41,627 nt of DNA from Myxococcales bacterium. Lineage in GTDB: Bacteria > Myxococcota > Myxococcia > Myxococcales > JAKAPL01. Position 1 is the stretch's first letter, and each line of letters opens with the position of its first letter. The stretch spans positions 1 through 41,627 of the forward strand of contig JAJXUD010000038.1 of the NCBI GenBank assembly GCA_021783235.1, written 5' to 3'. Under the pieces are notes generated by a model. The model was not told the origin of the DNA and searched no databases. It was given only the letters and a program-made list of their open reading frames with translations. The translations under genes and the position numbers were made by a program. Below are positions 24,470 through 33,416 of this stretch, one piece after another.

Positions 24470-24542
24470 TCTCTGGGGGAGGCGAGCCGCAGGCTGTTAG
24501 CCAGGCGAGGAGGAAGGGCAAGGTGCGGGAAGTAGGCTTCAT
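24384..24542 (-). CDS. Frameshifted N-terminus (lipoprotein signal) of the large Cys-rich protein
   Basis: ATG 24542 overlaps the stop of the FGE-fold gene as TGATG, the usual mark of translational coupling. It encodes a good lipoprotein signal, MKPTSRTLPFLLAWLTAC (Cys18), then GSPPPENATNTTQ, and stops at 24384. The 932-codon frame picks up in the same place. Removing one C from the five-C run (five G, 24475-24479 on the plus strand) joins the two frames as ...ACGSPPQRMRQTPP. The split is therefore a one-base insertion, real or from sequencing, and not two genes. Confidence 0.65.
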   Translation of the reverse strand: MKPTSRTLPFLLAWLTACGSPPPENATNTTQDGVCAFLRTFGVLPDAGPGRS

Positions 24543-25564
24543 CAGCGGCCCCCCGTTGGAGGGGCGAGCGCAGTCCAGTTCGAGCCACCGAAGACCCAAC
24601 CATTAGGCGGCGCGCTGCCAGGCGGGCGGTCGTCGCGCGCGCATCGGATCCCGGCGCCGGAATTCGGGTCACGCTCTTCGCGGAACCAGCCGGGCGTGCC
24701 GAGCGTGGCGAGATTCCAGCCGTCGCCACCGGCGTGGTTCCACAGGTCGCCGCGAACCACCTTGCCGCCCGTCGCGTTGTTCCAGTTGGCGCCGCCGTAC
24801 TCGCTCAACTCCTGGACGAAGACGGGGTGGGCGGGGCCCGTTGGGTTCCGGGGCTCCACGGCGCCGTGTCCGTAGCCTGGGGAGTACCAGTCGGACACCC
24901 ACTCGTCGACGCTCGCGAAGAGATCGTGAACACCCTCTGGGGTGACGTCCCGGACGTTCGTGCCCACGGGAGGCGGGCTCATGCTCGGATCGAGCGACGT
25001 GGAACCATAGAAGGTCCTCGACCGAATGAGGCTCTCGGGCGGCGGGTCGTTGCCCCAGGGATAGGTCGTCCCCTGGGGGCCGCGGGCCGCCCGCTCCCAC
25101 TCCGCCTCGGTGGGCAGCCTCTTCCCCGACCAGGCGCAGAACTCGACCGCCTCGTCGAACGTCGCTCCCCAGACCGGGAGATGAGCGGCAGCGGGGTCGG
25201 ATAGCGCGTGCTCGGTGGACCAGAAGCGGCGCAGCCCGCGATCGGAGCACAGGCCCGCCTGGAGGCACTGCGAGTAGCGCCCCCAGGTGGCCTCGTAGGC
25301 GTCGATGTAGAAGGCGCTCAACCGCACCCGCCTGCCAGGCGCCCAGTCGTTGCGCGGCATCGCGGTGAAGTGGGCCCCCGGGTGAGCCGCTGGCTTGGGT
25401 AGCTTGGGGGCGCCCATCGAGAACTCGCCTGGCGCGATGCAGACCTCGGCGGCGTCGCTCGATCCCTGGGGAGGCGTTAGGCAGGCACCGGATCGCGCCC
25501 GTCCACAGGCGGTGGAACTCAGCAAGGCGAAAAGAACGCCCAGACCCACTCGCCAGCTCGCCAT
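24542..25564 (-). CDS. FGE-sulfatase (SUMF1)-fold lipoprotein
   Basis: 340 residues; signal peptide with lipobox (LLSSTAC, Cys20) and GGGAGG ribosome site 6 bp before ATG. The body is the formylglycine-generating-enzyme-like domain: VCIAPGEFSMGAP, VRLSAFYIDAYEATWGRYSQ, PVWGATFDEAVEFCAWSGKR, LPTEAEWERAARGPQG, YPWGNDPP, VDEWVSDWY, KVVRGDLWN, GAGIRCARD. The catalytic Cys pair of true FGE is not seen, so this is probably one of the many non-FGE members used for binding or structure at the surface. It is first in a leftward operon, TGATG-coupled to the large Cys-rich gene. Confidence 0.88.
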   Translation of the reverse strand: MASWRVGLGVLFALLSSTACGRARSGACLTPPQGSSDAAEVCIAPGEFSMGAPKLPKPAAHPGAHFTAMPRNDWAPGRRVRLSAFYIDAYEATWGRYSQCLQAGLCSDRGLRRFWSTEHALSDPAAAHLPVWGATFDEAVEFCAWSGKRLPTEAEWERAARGPQGTTYPWGNDPPPESLIRSRTFYGSTSLDPSMSPPPVGTNVRDVTPEGVHDLFASVDEWVSDWYSPGYGHGAVEPRNPTGPAHPVFVQELSEYGGANWNNATGGKVVRGDLWNHAGGDGWNLATLGTPGWFREERDPNSGAGIRCARDDRPPGSAPPNGWVFGGSNWTALAPPTGGR

Positions 25565-25590
25565 GCTCGCCTCCCCGAGAGCCGCAGAAT

Positions 25591-25619
25591 AGCCTAGCAG
25601 GCCTCCGCTTGCTTGTCAC
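25591..25619 (-). promoter_or_regulatory. Possible promoter of the three-lipoprotein operon
   Basis: On the minus strand GTGACA (25619-25614; 5 of 6 to TTGACA) is followed after exactly 17 bp by TAGGCT (25596-25591; 3 of 6). The predicted start point is about 20 bp before the ribosome site and ATG of the FGE-fold gene. The -10 box is weak. Confidence 0.35.
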
Positions 25620-25799
25620 TTCACAGCTTCGCAGCTTCCGGGGCCTCAGACAAAGTCACGTCATCTCATCGTGGTCGCGCCCCGCAACTCCGAGACCAGC
25701 GGGGGAGAGCGAGGTTGATCCGCCCCAGTGGGCGCAACGGTGCCGTTCGACGAGCGGCTCCCCGTTTGGCCCCCGAGGGAGGGGAGTATACTCGAAGGG

Positions 25800-27302
25800 G
25801 TGACCGTCAAGCCGGCGAACCCGGAAGGGCTCCCAGAGGAGCTCGGGCCCTACCGGCGGCTGCGCAAGCTCGCCGTCGGCGGCATGGGGGAGATCTACCT
25901 CGCCGAGGCGCGGGGGGCGGGCGCCTTCCGCAAGCGGCTGGTCATCAAGGCGGTCCGGCCCGATCGGGCGGACGAGCAGGAGGTCGTCCAGGCGTTCCTC
26001 GACGAGGCCCGCGTCTGGGCGCTCCTCACCCACCCGAACATCGTCCCGCTCTTCGACTGCGCGCAGATCGAGGGGCGGCTCTGCCTCGTGATGGAGTACG
26101 TCGAGGGGGCCGACCTGCGCGAGCTCATCCAGCGGGGGAGGGATCTCCACCGCGCCATCCCGGGCCCGATCGCGGTCCACCTCGTCGCCCAGGTCGCGGC
26201 CGGGCTCCACGCCGCCCACGAGGCCGTCGGACTCGACGGCGAGCCGCTCGGCATCGTCCACCGCGACGTCTCCCCCCACAACGTGCTGGTCGATCGGCTC
26301 GGGAACGCGCGCCTCTGCGACTTCGGCATCGCCCGCAGCGCCCTGCGGCTCACCCGGACGCGCACCGGCAAGTTCAAGGGGAAGTTCGCCTACGTCTCGC
26401 CCGAGGTGATCCGCGGCGAGGCGGTCGACCGGCGGGCGGACGTCTTCGGCCTCGGGATCCTGCTCTACGAGCTCTTGACCCTGCGGCGGCCCTTCCAGGC
26501 CGACGCGCCGGTGGCGCTGCTGCACACGATCCTCGACAGCGAGCCCACGCCCATCCGCGAGCTGCGGCGCGACGCCTCCCTGCGGCTCGCCCTCGCCATC
26601 GAGCGGGCGCTCGCGAAGGATCCGGCCGGCCGCTTCCCCACCGCCGAGTCGATGCGCCAGGCGCTCCTCGAGACCCCGGAGGGGCAGTCCTTCGTCGGGA
26701 CCCCCCGGCTCACCGACTGGTTCGACGGCCTGACCGGCGCGAGCGGCGACTGGAACGTCACCCAGCCGCGCATGCTCGACCTCGCGGCGCGGTCGGCGGC
26801 GCGCGCCCTCGAGGGCGAGGAGGAGGAGGGGACGTCCGAGGCGAGCGCGCCCTCGTCCTCGGGCCCCTGGGGCGACGGCTTCGACGAGCCGACCGAGCCC
26901 GCGCGGATCTTCCCGCCGCCCGCCGCGGCGGCGCGTCCGGCGATCGCGGCGCCTCCCCCTCCCCCGCCGCTGCCCCCGCCGCCGATCCAGGAGTTCGGGA
27001 CCGAGCCGATCCCGGCCCGACGCATCGCCGAGTCGCTCGATCAGCGCGGGCCTGGGGCCGGCCGCGCGAGGCTCGAGGCGTCGGCTCCCGAGCCGTCCTT
27101 CACGGAGCCGACGACGCTGAGGCCCCTCGAGCCGCCGGTCCCTCCACCGATCGCGCCGGCCACCGCCGCGCCCGGGCGCCTCCGGCCGGAGCGGCTCTCC
27201 CTGGCGCGGCTGCTGCCGACGGCGCGGGAGTACGCCCCCTGGATCGCGGGCGGCGTCCTCGCCGGCTCGACGCTGACCTGGCTGCTCTGGAAGATCCTCT
27301 AG
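25800..27302 (+). CDS. Membrane-anchored Ser/Thr protein kinase
   Basis: 500 residues from GTG 25800, preferred over GTG 25728 because the intervening codons include AGT and ATA, very rare here. The kinase domain (about residues 16-280) has AVGGMGEIYLAEA (Gly loop), LVIKAVRP (Lys), FLDEARVWALLTHPNIVPLF, IVHRDVSPHNVLVD (catalytic loop), CDFGIAR and YVSPEVIRGEAVDRRADVF. All catalytic residues are present. A Glu/Pro-rich linker (EGEEEEGTSE; PPPPPPLPPPP) leads to a single C-terminal TM segment (WIAGGVLAGSTLTWLLW), so the kinase domain faces the cytosol. There is no external sensor domain. The kinase is convergent with the DsbD-like gene, 23 bp apart. Confidence 0.92.
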   Translation: MTVKPANPEGLPEELGPYRRLRKLAVGGMGEIYLAEARGAGAFRKRLVIKAVRPDRADEQEVVQAFLDEARVWALLTHPNIVPLFDCAQIEGRLCLVMEYVEGADLRELIQRGRDLHRAIPGPIAVHLVAQVAAGLHAAHEAVGLDGEPLGIVHRDVSPHNVLVDRLGNARLCDFGIARSALRLTRTRTGKFKGKFAYVSPEVIRGEAVDRRADVFGLGILLYELLTLRRPFQADAPVALLHTILDSEPTPIRELRRDASLRLALAIERALAKDPAGRFPTAESMRQALLETPEGQSFVGTPRLTDWFDGLTGASGDWNVTQPRMLDLAARSAARALEGEEEEGTSEASAPSSSGPWGDGFDEPTEPARIFPPPAAAARPAIAAPPPPPPLPPPPIQEFGTEPIPARRIAESLDQRGPGAGRARLEASAPEPSFTEPTTLRPLEPPVPPPIAPATAAPGRLRPERLSLARLLPTAREYAPWIAGGVLAGSTLTWLLWKIL

Positions 27303-27325
27303 CCGGGCCGCGCCCCTCGCCGGCG

Positions 27326-28699
27326 CTACTTCACCTTCGCGAAGTCGGCGACGAGCTCCCGCGGCGAGGCGTAGCCGACGATGCGGGGCGCCTTCATCAG
27401 CTCGCCGTGGCTGTCGACGAAGACCACGGTCGGTAGCCCCTCCACGCCGTACTTGTCGTAGAGGGCGTCGAGCGCGTCGCTCGCCCGGGTGCCGTCGACC
27501 TTGATCGGCACGAAGCGCTTCGCCGCCTCTCGGACGAGCGGGTCCGGGTAGGTCCGCGCGTCCAGCTCCTTGCAGGCGCCGCACCAGTCCGCGTAGAAGT
27601 CGATGAAGGCGGGCTTGCCCTCCGCCTTCGCGAGCGCGAGGCCGCGCGCGACGTCCCGCACCCAGGGGAGCGGCTCCCCGGGCCGACACTCGCCACGGGC
27701 CGCCGCGTCGGGGGGGCACTGCGCGAGGGCCGTCGAGGCGCTGCCGAAGCGGACCGCGATGCCGAGGACGACGAGCGCCACGCCGAGCCCCTTGAAGAGC
27801 CGCTCCCTCGCTCCGCCGTGGAAGCTGCGGTGGATCGCCCCCAGGAGGAGCCCGAGCCCCACCGCGACGGCGCCGCCGATGGCGACGCGATCCTGCGGCA
27901 GGAGGTCCTTCAGGTGCAGCGCCGGGAAGGCGTCGCGCAGGTAGCCGGCGGCGAGCGCGAGCAGCGCGATGCCGAAGAGGCTCTTGACGCCGTCCATCCA
28001 GGGGCCGCTGCGGCCGAGCGAGAAGCTGAAGACGCCGATGGCGAAGAACGGCACGCCGATTCCGAGCGCGTACAGGAAGAGGAGCAGGTTCCCGACGGCC
28101 ACCGACTGGTGCTGGCCGACGTAGACCAGGATGCCCGCGAGCACGGGGCCGGTGCAGGGGGCGGCGACGAGCCCCGCGACGAGCCCCATCGCGAACGATC
28201 CGCCGAGGCCGGCGCCGCCGACGCCGCTGAGCCGCTGCGCGAGCCCCGAGGGGAGCCGCAGCTCGAAGGCACCGAACATCGAGGCCGCCATGACGGTGAA
28301 GAAGAGCGCGAGGCCGACGACCACCCAGGGCAGCGAGAGCCACCTGCCGAAGGCGGCGCCCGTCAGCGCGGCGAAGGTCCCGAGCGCGCAGAAGAGGGCG
28401 GCGATGCCGAGGACGTAGCTCCCGGTGAGCAGCGCGGAGCGGGCCCGGGTCGGCCGCATCGCCCCCTGCCCACCGAAGATCGCGACCGTGATGGGGATGA
28501 GCGGGTAGACGCAGGGCGTCAACGCGGTCAGCAGCCCCCCGAGGAAGACGATGCCGGCGGCGCTCCAGAGGTTGCCGGCCGCGAGCGAGCCCGAGGCGTC
28601 GAGCGAGGCCTGGGGGGCGCCGCCGAGCAGCCGAGGGGCCGCGAAGACGGCGATTCCTCCCAGGATGGACAGCGCGAGCAACCAGCCGAGCTTCTTCAT
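27326..28699 (-). CDS. DsbD-like thiol:disulfide interchange protein (lacking the N-terminal DsbD-alpha domain)
   Basis: 457 residues from ATG 28699 (GAGG ribosome site); an upstream in-frame Met adds nine residues. The CcdA/DsbD transmembrane core of about eight TM segments contains the two membrane cysteines in ALTPCVYPLIPI and VAAPCTGPVLAGILVYVG. A thioredoxin-like C-terminal domain follows with FIDFYADWCGACKELDA (CxxC), a KVDGT strand and GLPTVVFVD. E. coli DsbD also has an N-terminal periplasmic alpha domain, which is absent here; only a signal anchor and a 20-residue linker precede the core. It should carry reducing power from cytosolic thioredoxin to the periplasm, where an unidentified partner would take the role of the alpha domain. 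Confidence 0.9.
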   Translation of the reverse strand: MKKLGWLLALSILGGIAVFAAPRLLGGAPQASLDASGSLAAGNLWSAAGIVFLGGLLTALTPCVYPLIPITVAIFGGQGAMRPTRARSALLTGSYVLGIAALFCALGTFAALTGAAFGRWLSLPWVVVGLALFFTVMAASMFGAFELRLPSGLAQRLSGVGGAGLGGSFAMGLVAGLVAAPCTGPVLAGILVYVGQHQSVAVGNLLLFLYALGIGVPFFAIGVFSFSLGRSGPWMDGVKSLFGIALLALAAGYLRDAFPALHLKDLLPQDRVAIGGAVAVGLGLLLGAIHRSFHGGARERLFKGLGVALVVLGIAVRFGSASTALAQCPPDAAARGECRPGEPLPWVRDVARGLALAKAEGKPAFIDFYADWCGACKELDARTYPDPLVREAAKRFVPIKVDGTRASDALDALYDKYGVEGLPTVVFVDSHGELMKAPRIVGYASPRELVADFAKVK

Positions 28700-28839
28700 T
28701 CGATCCTCGATGGCTTCGACCCCCATTCCTTCTGAGAGCCGCGCTCCACCGCTTTGGGTCCAATGAAACCGCAGGAGCGTTACGCTGCCATATAGTCGCG
28801 CGGGGGTCGCGAGCGCAACGGCGCGCCTCCCTCGCCGGC

Positions 28840-28868
28840 TTGACTCGGAAAGGCGGCCTCCCTATAAA
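28840..28868 (+). promoter_or_regulatory. Sigma70-type promoter of the isc operon
   Basis: TTGACT (28840-28845; 5 of 6) and TATAAA (28863-28868; 5 of 6) are separated by exactly 17 bp, the best-matched promoter layout seen ahead of a housekeeping operon here. The start point is expected near 28875, about 60 bp before iscS. No iscR gene is adjacent, and no IscR-like site was confidently identified. Confidence 0.7.
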
Positions 28869-28934
28869 TCGACGTGGCCGCTCCACATTGAACTGGGGCG
28901 CGCCGGCCGACGCGAACGAATGAGGTTCGAGCGC

Positions 28935-30152
28935 ATGGTGAAGCTCCCGATCTACCTGGACTACCACGCCACCACGCCGCTGGACCCGCGGGTCCTCGAA
29001 GCGATGCTCCCGTATTTCAAGGAAGATTTCGGCAACGCCTCGAGCCGCAGCCACGTCTTCGGCTGGAGGGCCGAGGAGGCGGTCGAGCGGGCGCGCGAGC
29101 AGATCGGCGCCCTGATCGGGGCCTCGGGCAAGGAGATCATCTTCACCTCGGGCGCCACCGAGAGCGACAACCTCGCGATCAAGGGGGCCGCCGAGTTCTA
29201 CCGCGAGAAGGGCAACCAGCTCGTCACGGTCAAGACCGAGCACAAGGCGGTCCTCGACAGCATGAAGCGGCTCGAGCGGCAGGGCTTCGAGGTCACCTAC
29301 CTGCCCGTCCAGAAGGACGGCCGGATCGACCTGGACGATCTGCGGCGGGCCCTGACCCCGAAGACGATCCTCGTCTCCGTGATGTTCGCGAACAACGAGA
29401 TCGGGACCGTCCAGCCGGTGGAGGAGATCGGCAAGATCTGCCGCGAGCAGGGCGTGCTCTTCCACTGCGACGCCGTCCAGGGCATCGGCAAGATCCCGTT
29501 CGACGTGGAGAAGGTCCAGGCGGACCTCGTCTCGCTGACGGCCCACAAGCTCTGCGGCCCGAAGGGCATCGGCGCCCTCTACGTGCGCCGCAAGCCGCGC
29601 GTCCGGCTGACGGGGCAGATCGACGGCGGCGGCCACGAGAAGGGGATGCGCTCGGGCACGCTGAACGTCCCCGGGATCGTCGGCTTCGGCAAGGCCTGCG
29701 AGATCGCGCGCGCCGAGATGGCGGAGGAGAGCCTGCGCGTCGGCAAGCTGCGCGAGCGGCTGCGCCAGAAGATCTGTTCGCGGCTCGACCTCGTCGAGAC
29801 GAACGGCTCGCCCGAGCAGCGGCTGCCCGGCAACCTGAACCTGAGCTTCGCCTACGTCGAGGGCGAGGCGCTGATGATGGCCATCAAGGACGTCGCGGTC
29901 TCGTCCGGCAGCGCCTGCACCTCGGCGAGCCTCGAGCCGTCGTACGTGCTGCGCGCCTGCGGCGTCGACGAAGAGCTCGCCCACTCCTCCATCCGCTTCG
30001 GCCTCGGCCGCTACACGACCGAGGAGGAGGTGGACTACGTGGCGAACCTGGTCGTGGAGAAGGTGCAGAAGCTGCGCGAGATGTCACCCCTGTACGAGAT
30101 GGCGAAGGACGGCGTCGATCTGAAGAGCATCCAGTGGGCGCAGGCCCACTGA
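28935..30152 (+). CDS. iscS: Cysteine desulfurase IscS
   Basis: 405 residues from ATG 28935 ([18 protein letters not shown]), chosen because E. coli IscS begins at the same point; ATG 28920 would add five residues. It is a PLP enzyme releasing sulfur from cysteine as an enzyme-bound persulfide for Fe-S clusters. PLP-binding Lys205 lies in [12 protein letters not shown] and the cofactor region in [15 protein letters not shown]. The active Cys328 lies in [19 protein letters not shown], the same residue number as in E. coli. The C-terminus ([20 protein letters not shown]) matches the IscU-binding tail. First gene of the isc operon; iscU begins 14 bp after its stop. Confidence 0.97.
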   Translation: MVKLPIYLDYHATTPLDPRVLEAMLPYFKEDFGNASSRSHVFGWRAEEAVERAREQIGALIGASGKEIIFTSGATESDNLAIKGAAEFYREKGNQLVTVKTEHKAVLDSMKRLERQGFEVTYLPVQKDGRIDLDDLRRALTPKTILVSVMFANNEIGTVQPVEEIGKICREQGVLFHCDAVQGIGKIPFDVEKVQADLVSLTAHKLCGPKGIGALYVRRKPRVRLTGQIDGGGHEKGMRSGTLNVPGIVGFGKACEIARAEMAEESLRVGKLRERLRQKICSRLDLVETNGSPEQRLPGNLNLSFAYVEGEALMMAIKDVAVSSGSACTSASLEPSYVLRACGVDEELAHSSIRFGLGRYTTEEEVDYVANLVVEKVQKLREMSPLYEMAKDGVDLKSIQWAQAH

Positions 30153-30166
30153 GCGGGAGACCAGCC

Positions 30167-30565
30167 ATGGCATACAGCGAGAAGGTCCTGGAGCACTACG
30201 AGAACCCCCGCAACGTCGGGACGCTCGACAAGAGCGATCCGGCGGTGGGCACGGGGCTCGTGGGCGCGCCCGCCTGCGGCGACGTGATGCGGCTGCAGAT
30301 CAAGATCACGGACGACGGCCGGATCGCGGACGCGAAGTTCAAGACCTTCGGCTGCGGCTCGGCCATCGCCTCGAGCTCGCTCGTCACCGAGTGGGTCAAG
30401 GGCAAGACGATCGACGAGGCGATGAAGATCAAGAACAGCGACGTCGCCCGCGAGCTCGCCCTGCCGCCCGTGAAGATCCACTGCTCGGTCCTCGCCGAGG
30501 ACGCCATCAAGGCCGCCATCGCCGACTACCGCAAGAAGCGCGGCCTGCCCGCGGAAGGCGCCTGA
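30167..30565 (+). CDS. iscU: Fe-S cluster scaffold protein IscU
   Basis: 132 residues from ATG 30167 (GGGAG ribosome site). The three scaffold cysteines are at Cys37 (GAPACGDVM, with Asp39), Cys63 (FKTFGCGSAIASSS) and Cys106 (KIHCSVLAED), with the same numbering as E. coli IscU. The LPPVK motif recognised by HscA is intact at 99-103. It receives sulfur from IscS and iron to build the 2Fe-2S cluster, then hands it over with HscA/HscB. Confidence 0.97.
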   Translation: MAYSEKVLEHYENPRNVGTLDKSDPAVGTGLVGAPACGDVMRLQIKITDDGRIADAKFKTFGCGSAIASSSLVTEWVKGKTIDEAMKIKNSDVARELALPPVKIHCSVLAEDAIKAAIADYRKKRGLPAEGA

Positions 30566-30578
30566 AGAGAGGCCCGCC

Positions 30579-30911
30579 GTGATCTTCTCGCTCAGCGACA
30601 AGGCGGCCTCGAAGATCGTCGAGCTCTCGCGGGCGCGCCCCGAGACGACCGAGAAGACCGGGCTGCGCGTCGGCATCCGGGGCGGCGGCTGCTCGGGGCT
30701 CGCCTACGTCTTCGAGTTCTGCGACGAGCCGCGCGAGACGGACAAGACCTTCGAGCTGCAGGGCGCCCGGGTCTACATCGACCCGAAGAGCCTCGTCTTC
30801 TTGCAGGGGACCCGCCTCGACTACGTCGAGACCCTGATGGCCCGCGGCTTCAAGCTCGAGAATCCGCAGGTGAAGCAGAGCTGCGGCTGTGGTACCAGCT
30901 TCACCGTCTGA
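30579..30911 (+). CDS. iscA: A-type Fe-S carrier IscA
   Basis: 110 residues from GTG 30579 (GAGAGG ribosome site 7 bp upstream). The HesB/IscA fold has Cys38 in GIRGGGCSGLAYVF and the C-terminal pair Cys102/Cys104 in KQSCGCGTSFTV. It accepts or delivers iron or Fe-S clusters to target apoproteins. It sits between iscU and hscB with short gaps of 13 and 7 bp, the standard isc order. Confidence 0.95.
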   Translation: MIFSLSDKAASKIVELSRARPETTEKTGLRVGIRGGGCSGLAYVFEFCDEPRETDKTFELQGARVYIDPKSLVFLQGTRLDYVETLMARGFKLENPQVKQSCGCGTSFTV

Positions 30912-30918
30912 CCCGCCG

Positions 30919-31551
30919 ATGACCTGCTGGAAGTGCCAACAGCCCGTCGAGGGCTCGCTCCGTTGCGCGTGCGGCGCGCTGCAGCCCGTGCCGCCGGGGG
31001 CGAACCCCTTTGCGCTCCTCGGCTTCGCGCCGCGCTTCACCCTCCCCGCCCCGGAGCTCGAGCGGCGCTTCCGCGAGCTCTCCTTTCAGGTCCACCCCGA
31101 CCGGTTCGCCCTGGCCGATCCGCGCGAGCGGCGCATCGCGCTCGAGCGCTCGACCGCCCTCAACGACGCCCAGCGGACGCTCCGCGATCCGGTGCGCCGC
31201 GCCGAGGCGCTGCTCGCGCTCCGCCGAGGCGCGGAGCCCGACGGGCCAGGCGGCCCGCCCGACGCCCGGACCGAGAGGCTGCCCATCGAGTTCCTCGAGG
31301 AGGTGCTCTCCCTGCGCGAGGAGCTCGCCGAGGGGCAGCGCGCGGGCGACCGGGCCGCGGTGGATCGGCTCGTCGCGCGCGTGCGCGCCCAGCGGGAGTC
31401 GGCGCTGCGCGACCTCGCCCGCCTGCTCGACTCCGAGACGCCGCCGCCCTCCGACCTCGACCGGGCGCGGGAGGCGATCGCGCAGCTCCGCTACTGCGAC
31501 CGCTTCGTCGAGGAGGCGCTGCGGGCCGAGGGGGCGGAGGTCCGCCCGTGA
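30919..31551 (+). CDS. hscB: Co-chaperone HscB with N-terminal four-cysteine knuckle
   Basis: 210 residues. The J-domain (about residues 30-95) includes [14 protein letters not shown] (HPD motif) and [17 protein letters not shown], followed by the HscB C-terminal helical domain ([19 protein letters not shown]). It stimulates HscA ATPase and brings IscU to it. An extra N-terminus, MTCWKCQQP...[11 protein letters not shown], puts Cys3, Cys6, Cys16 and Cys18 in a likely zinc or redox knuckle. Human mitochondrial HSCB has a similar module, while E. coli HscB lacks it. Its stop overlaps the hscA start (GTGA). Confidence 0.93.
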   Translation: MTCWKCQQPVEGSLRCACGALQPVPPGANPFALLGFAPRFTLPAPELERRFRELSFQVHPDRFALADPRERRIALERSTALNDAQRTLRDPVRRAEALLALRRGAEPDGPGGPPDARTERLPIEFLEEVLSLREELAEGQRAGDRAAVDRLVARVRAQRESALRDLARLLDSETPPPSDLDRAREAIAQLRYCDRFVEEALRAEGAEVRP

Positions 31552-33413
31552 CGTCGCTCGCCTCGGGCCTCTTGCAGATCGCCGATCCGAAGGCCGGCAA
31601 GGGTCGCCCCGTCGGCATCGACCTCGGCACCACGAACTCGCTCGTCGCGGCGGTGATCGACGGGCGGCCGCGCTGCCTTCCGGCCGACGAGGGCGGCTCG
31701 CCGCTCCTCCCCTCCGTCGTCCAGTACCGCGAGGAGGCGATCCGGGTCGGCCGCCGCGCCCGCGAGAGCGCCGCCGAGCGGCCCCACGACACCCTCGCGT
31801 CGGTCAAGCGCTTCATGGGCAAGAGCGCCGACGACGCCGAGACGAAGCGGCTGTCCACCTACCGCTGGGCGGCGGGCGACGGCCGCGTGGTCCGCTTCCT
31901 CGCCGGCGGCCGGGCGGTCACGCCGGTCGAGGTGTCGGCCGAGATCCTGCGGGCGCTCAAGCGCGCCGCCGAGGGAGCGCTCTCCCAGCGCGTCGAGAAG
32001 GCCGTCGTCACCGTCCCGGCCTACTTCGACGACGCCCAGCGGCAGGCGACGAAGGACGCGGGCCGGCTCGCCGGGCTCGAGGTGCTGCGGCTCTTGAACG
32101 AGCCCACCGCCGCCGCGCTCGCCTACGGCCTCGACAAGGGCTCCCAGGGGACCTTCGCGGTCTACGACCTGGGCGGCGGGACCTTCGACGTCTCGATCCT
32201 CGCGCTCGAGGGCGGCCTCTTCCAGGTGCGCGCCACCGGCGGCGACTCGGCGCTCGGGGGCGACGACTTCGACCGGGCCATCGCGCTGGCCTTCCTGCGC
32301 GAGCTCGGCGCCCCCGACCCCGCGCCCCCCGCGCTCGTGCACGCGAGCCTCGTGGAGGCCCGCCGCGCCAAGGAGGCGCTGACGGAGGCGGCCGAGGTCG
32401 AGGTGCGGATCGGCGGCTTCGCGAAGAGGCTCGGGCGGGCCGAGCTCGACCGGATCATCGGGCCCATCGTGGAGCGGACGGGCGTCCCCTGCCGCCGCGC
32501 GCTCGCCGACGCCGGCCTCGACGCCTCGTCGCTCGACGGCGTCATCCTGGTCGGCGGCTCGACGCGGGTCCCCGCGGTCCGCCGCTACGTGCGCGAGCTC
32601 TTCGGCCGGGAGCCGCTCGGCGACATCGACCCCGACCAGGTGGTCGCCCTCGGCGCCGCGGTGCAGGCCGATCTCCTCGCCGGCGCGGGGCCGCGCGACG
32701 ACGTGCTGTTGCTCGACGTCCTGCCGCTCTCGCTCGGGCTCGAGACCATGGGCGGCGTGGTCGAGAAGATCATCCCGCGCAACAGCACCATCCCCACCTC
32801 GGCGACGCAGCTCTTCACCACCTTCGCCGACGGCCAGACCGGCATGGACGTCCACGTCGTCCAGGGCGAGCGCGAGCTCGTCTCCGACTGCCGCTCGCTC
32901 GCAAAGTTCCGCCTCTCCGGGATCCCGCCGCTCCCGGCGGGGCTCGCGCGCGTCGCCGTCGCGTTCCAGGTCGACGCCGACGGGCTGCTCGAGGTCACCG
33001 CGCGCGAGCAGTCGACCGGGATCGAGCAGTCCGTCGCCGTGAAGCCGTCCCACGGCCTCTCGGACGAGGAGGTCGAGCGGATGCTGCTCGATTCGCTCGA
33101 CCACGCCGACGAGGACGTCCGCCGCCGGCTGCTCGCCGAGGCCAAGGTGGAGGCCGAGCGGGTCGCGTTCGCGGCCCGCGGGGCGCTCCGCGACGACGCC
33201 GATCTGCTGGAGCCGAGCGAGCGCGGGCGGATCGAGGGGGCGCTCGAGGCGCTCGCCGTCGCGCTGCGGGGCGACGACGAGGGGCCGCTCCAGCTCGCCG
33301 TCGCCGCCCTCGACGCCTCGACGCAGGGGCTCGCGCAGCGCCGGATGGACCGCGCCATCCAGCGGGCCCTCGCGGGCCACCGCGTCGAGGAGTTCGAGGG
33401 CGGGAAGGCGTAG
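31548..33413 (+). CDS. hscA: Specialised Hsp70 chaperone HscA
   Basis: 621 residues from GTG 31548, overlapping hscB by 4 bp. The Hsp70 ATPase domain has [66 protein letters not shown] and [14 protein letters not shown]. The substrate-binding domain has [20 protein letters not shown] and [19 protein letters not shown]. The length and the N-terminal extension before the ATPase ([13 protein letters not shown]) match HscA rather than DnaK. It binds the LPPVK motif of IscU to release the nascent cluster, and that motif is intact in the IscU encoded here. Confidence 0.96.
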   Translation: MTSLASGLLQIADPKAGKGRPVGIDLGTTNSLVAAVIDGRPRCLPADEGGSPLLPSVVQYREEAIRVGRRARESAAERPHDTLASVKRFMGKSADDAETKRLSTYRWAAGDGRVVRFLAGGRAVTPVEVSAEILRALKRAAEGALSQRVEKAVVTVPAYFDDAQRQATKDAGRLAGLEVLRLLNEPTAAALAYGLDKGSQGTFAVYDLGGGTFDVSILALEGGLFQVRATGGDSALGGDDFDRAIALAFLRELGAPDPAPPALVHASLVEARRAKEALTEAAEVEVRIGGFAKRLGRAELDRIIGPIVERTGVPCRRALADAGLDASSLDGVILVGGSTRVPAVRRYVRELFGREPLGDIDPDQVVALGAAVQADLLAGAGPRDDVLLLDVLPLSLGLETMGGVVEKIIPRNSTIPTSATQLFTTFADGQTGMDVHVVQGERELVSDCRSLAKFRLSGIPPLPAGLARVAVAFQVDADGLLEVTAREQSTGIEQSVAVKPSHGLSDEEVERMLLDSLDHADEDVRRRLLAEAKVEAERVAFAARGALRDDADLLEPSERGRIEGALEALAVALRGDDEGPLQLAVAALDASTQGLAQRRMDRAIQRALAGHRVEEFEGGKA

Positions 33414-33416
33414 CCG

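Noticed and set aside
24542-25564. True formylglycine-generating enzyme
   Set aside because: The catalytic cysteine pair of FGE is not seen and the protein is a lipoprotein with no sulfatase gene nearby; only the fold is claimed.
25728-25799. Longer kinase N-terminus from GTG 25728
   Set aside because: The extra codons include AGT and ATA, atypical here, and the segment overlaps a possible -10-like TATACT; it is kept only as an alternative start.
25656-29984. 1,442-codon open frame on the minus strand
   Set aside because: It lies antisense to the kinase and IscS genes and across the DsbD gene in a wrong frame. High G+C removes stops, and its sequence is Arg/Ala/Asp low-complexity.
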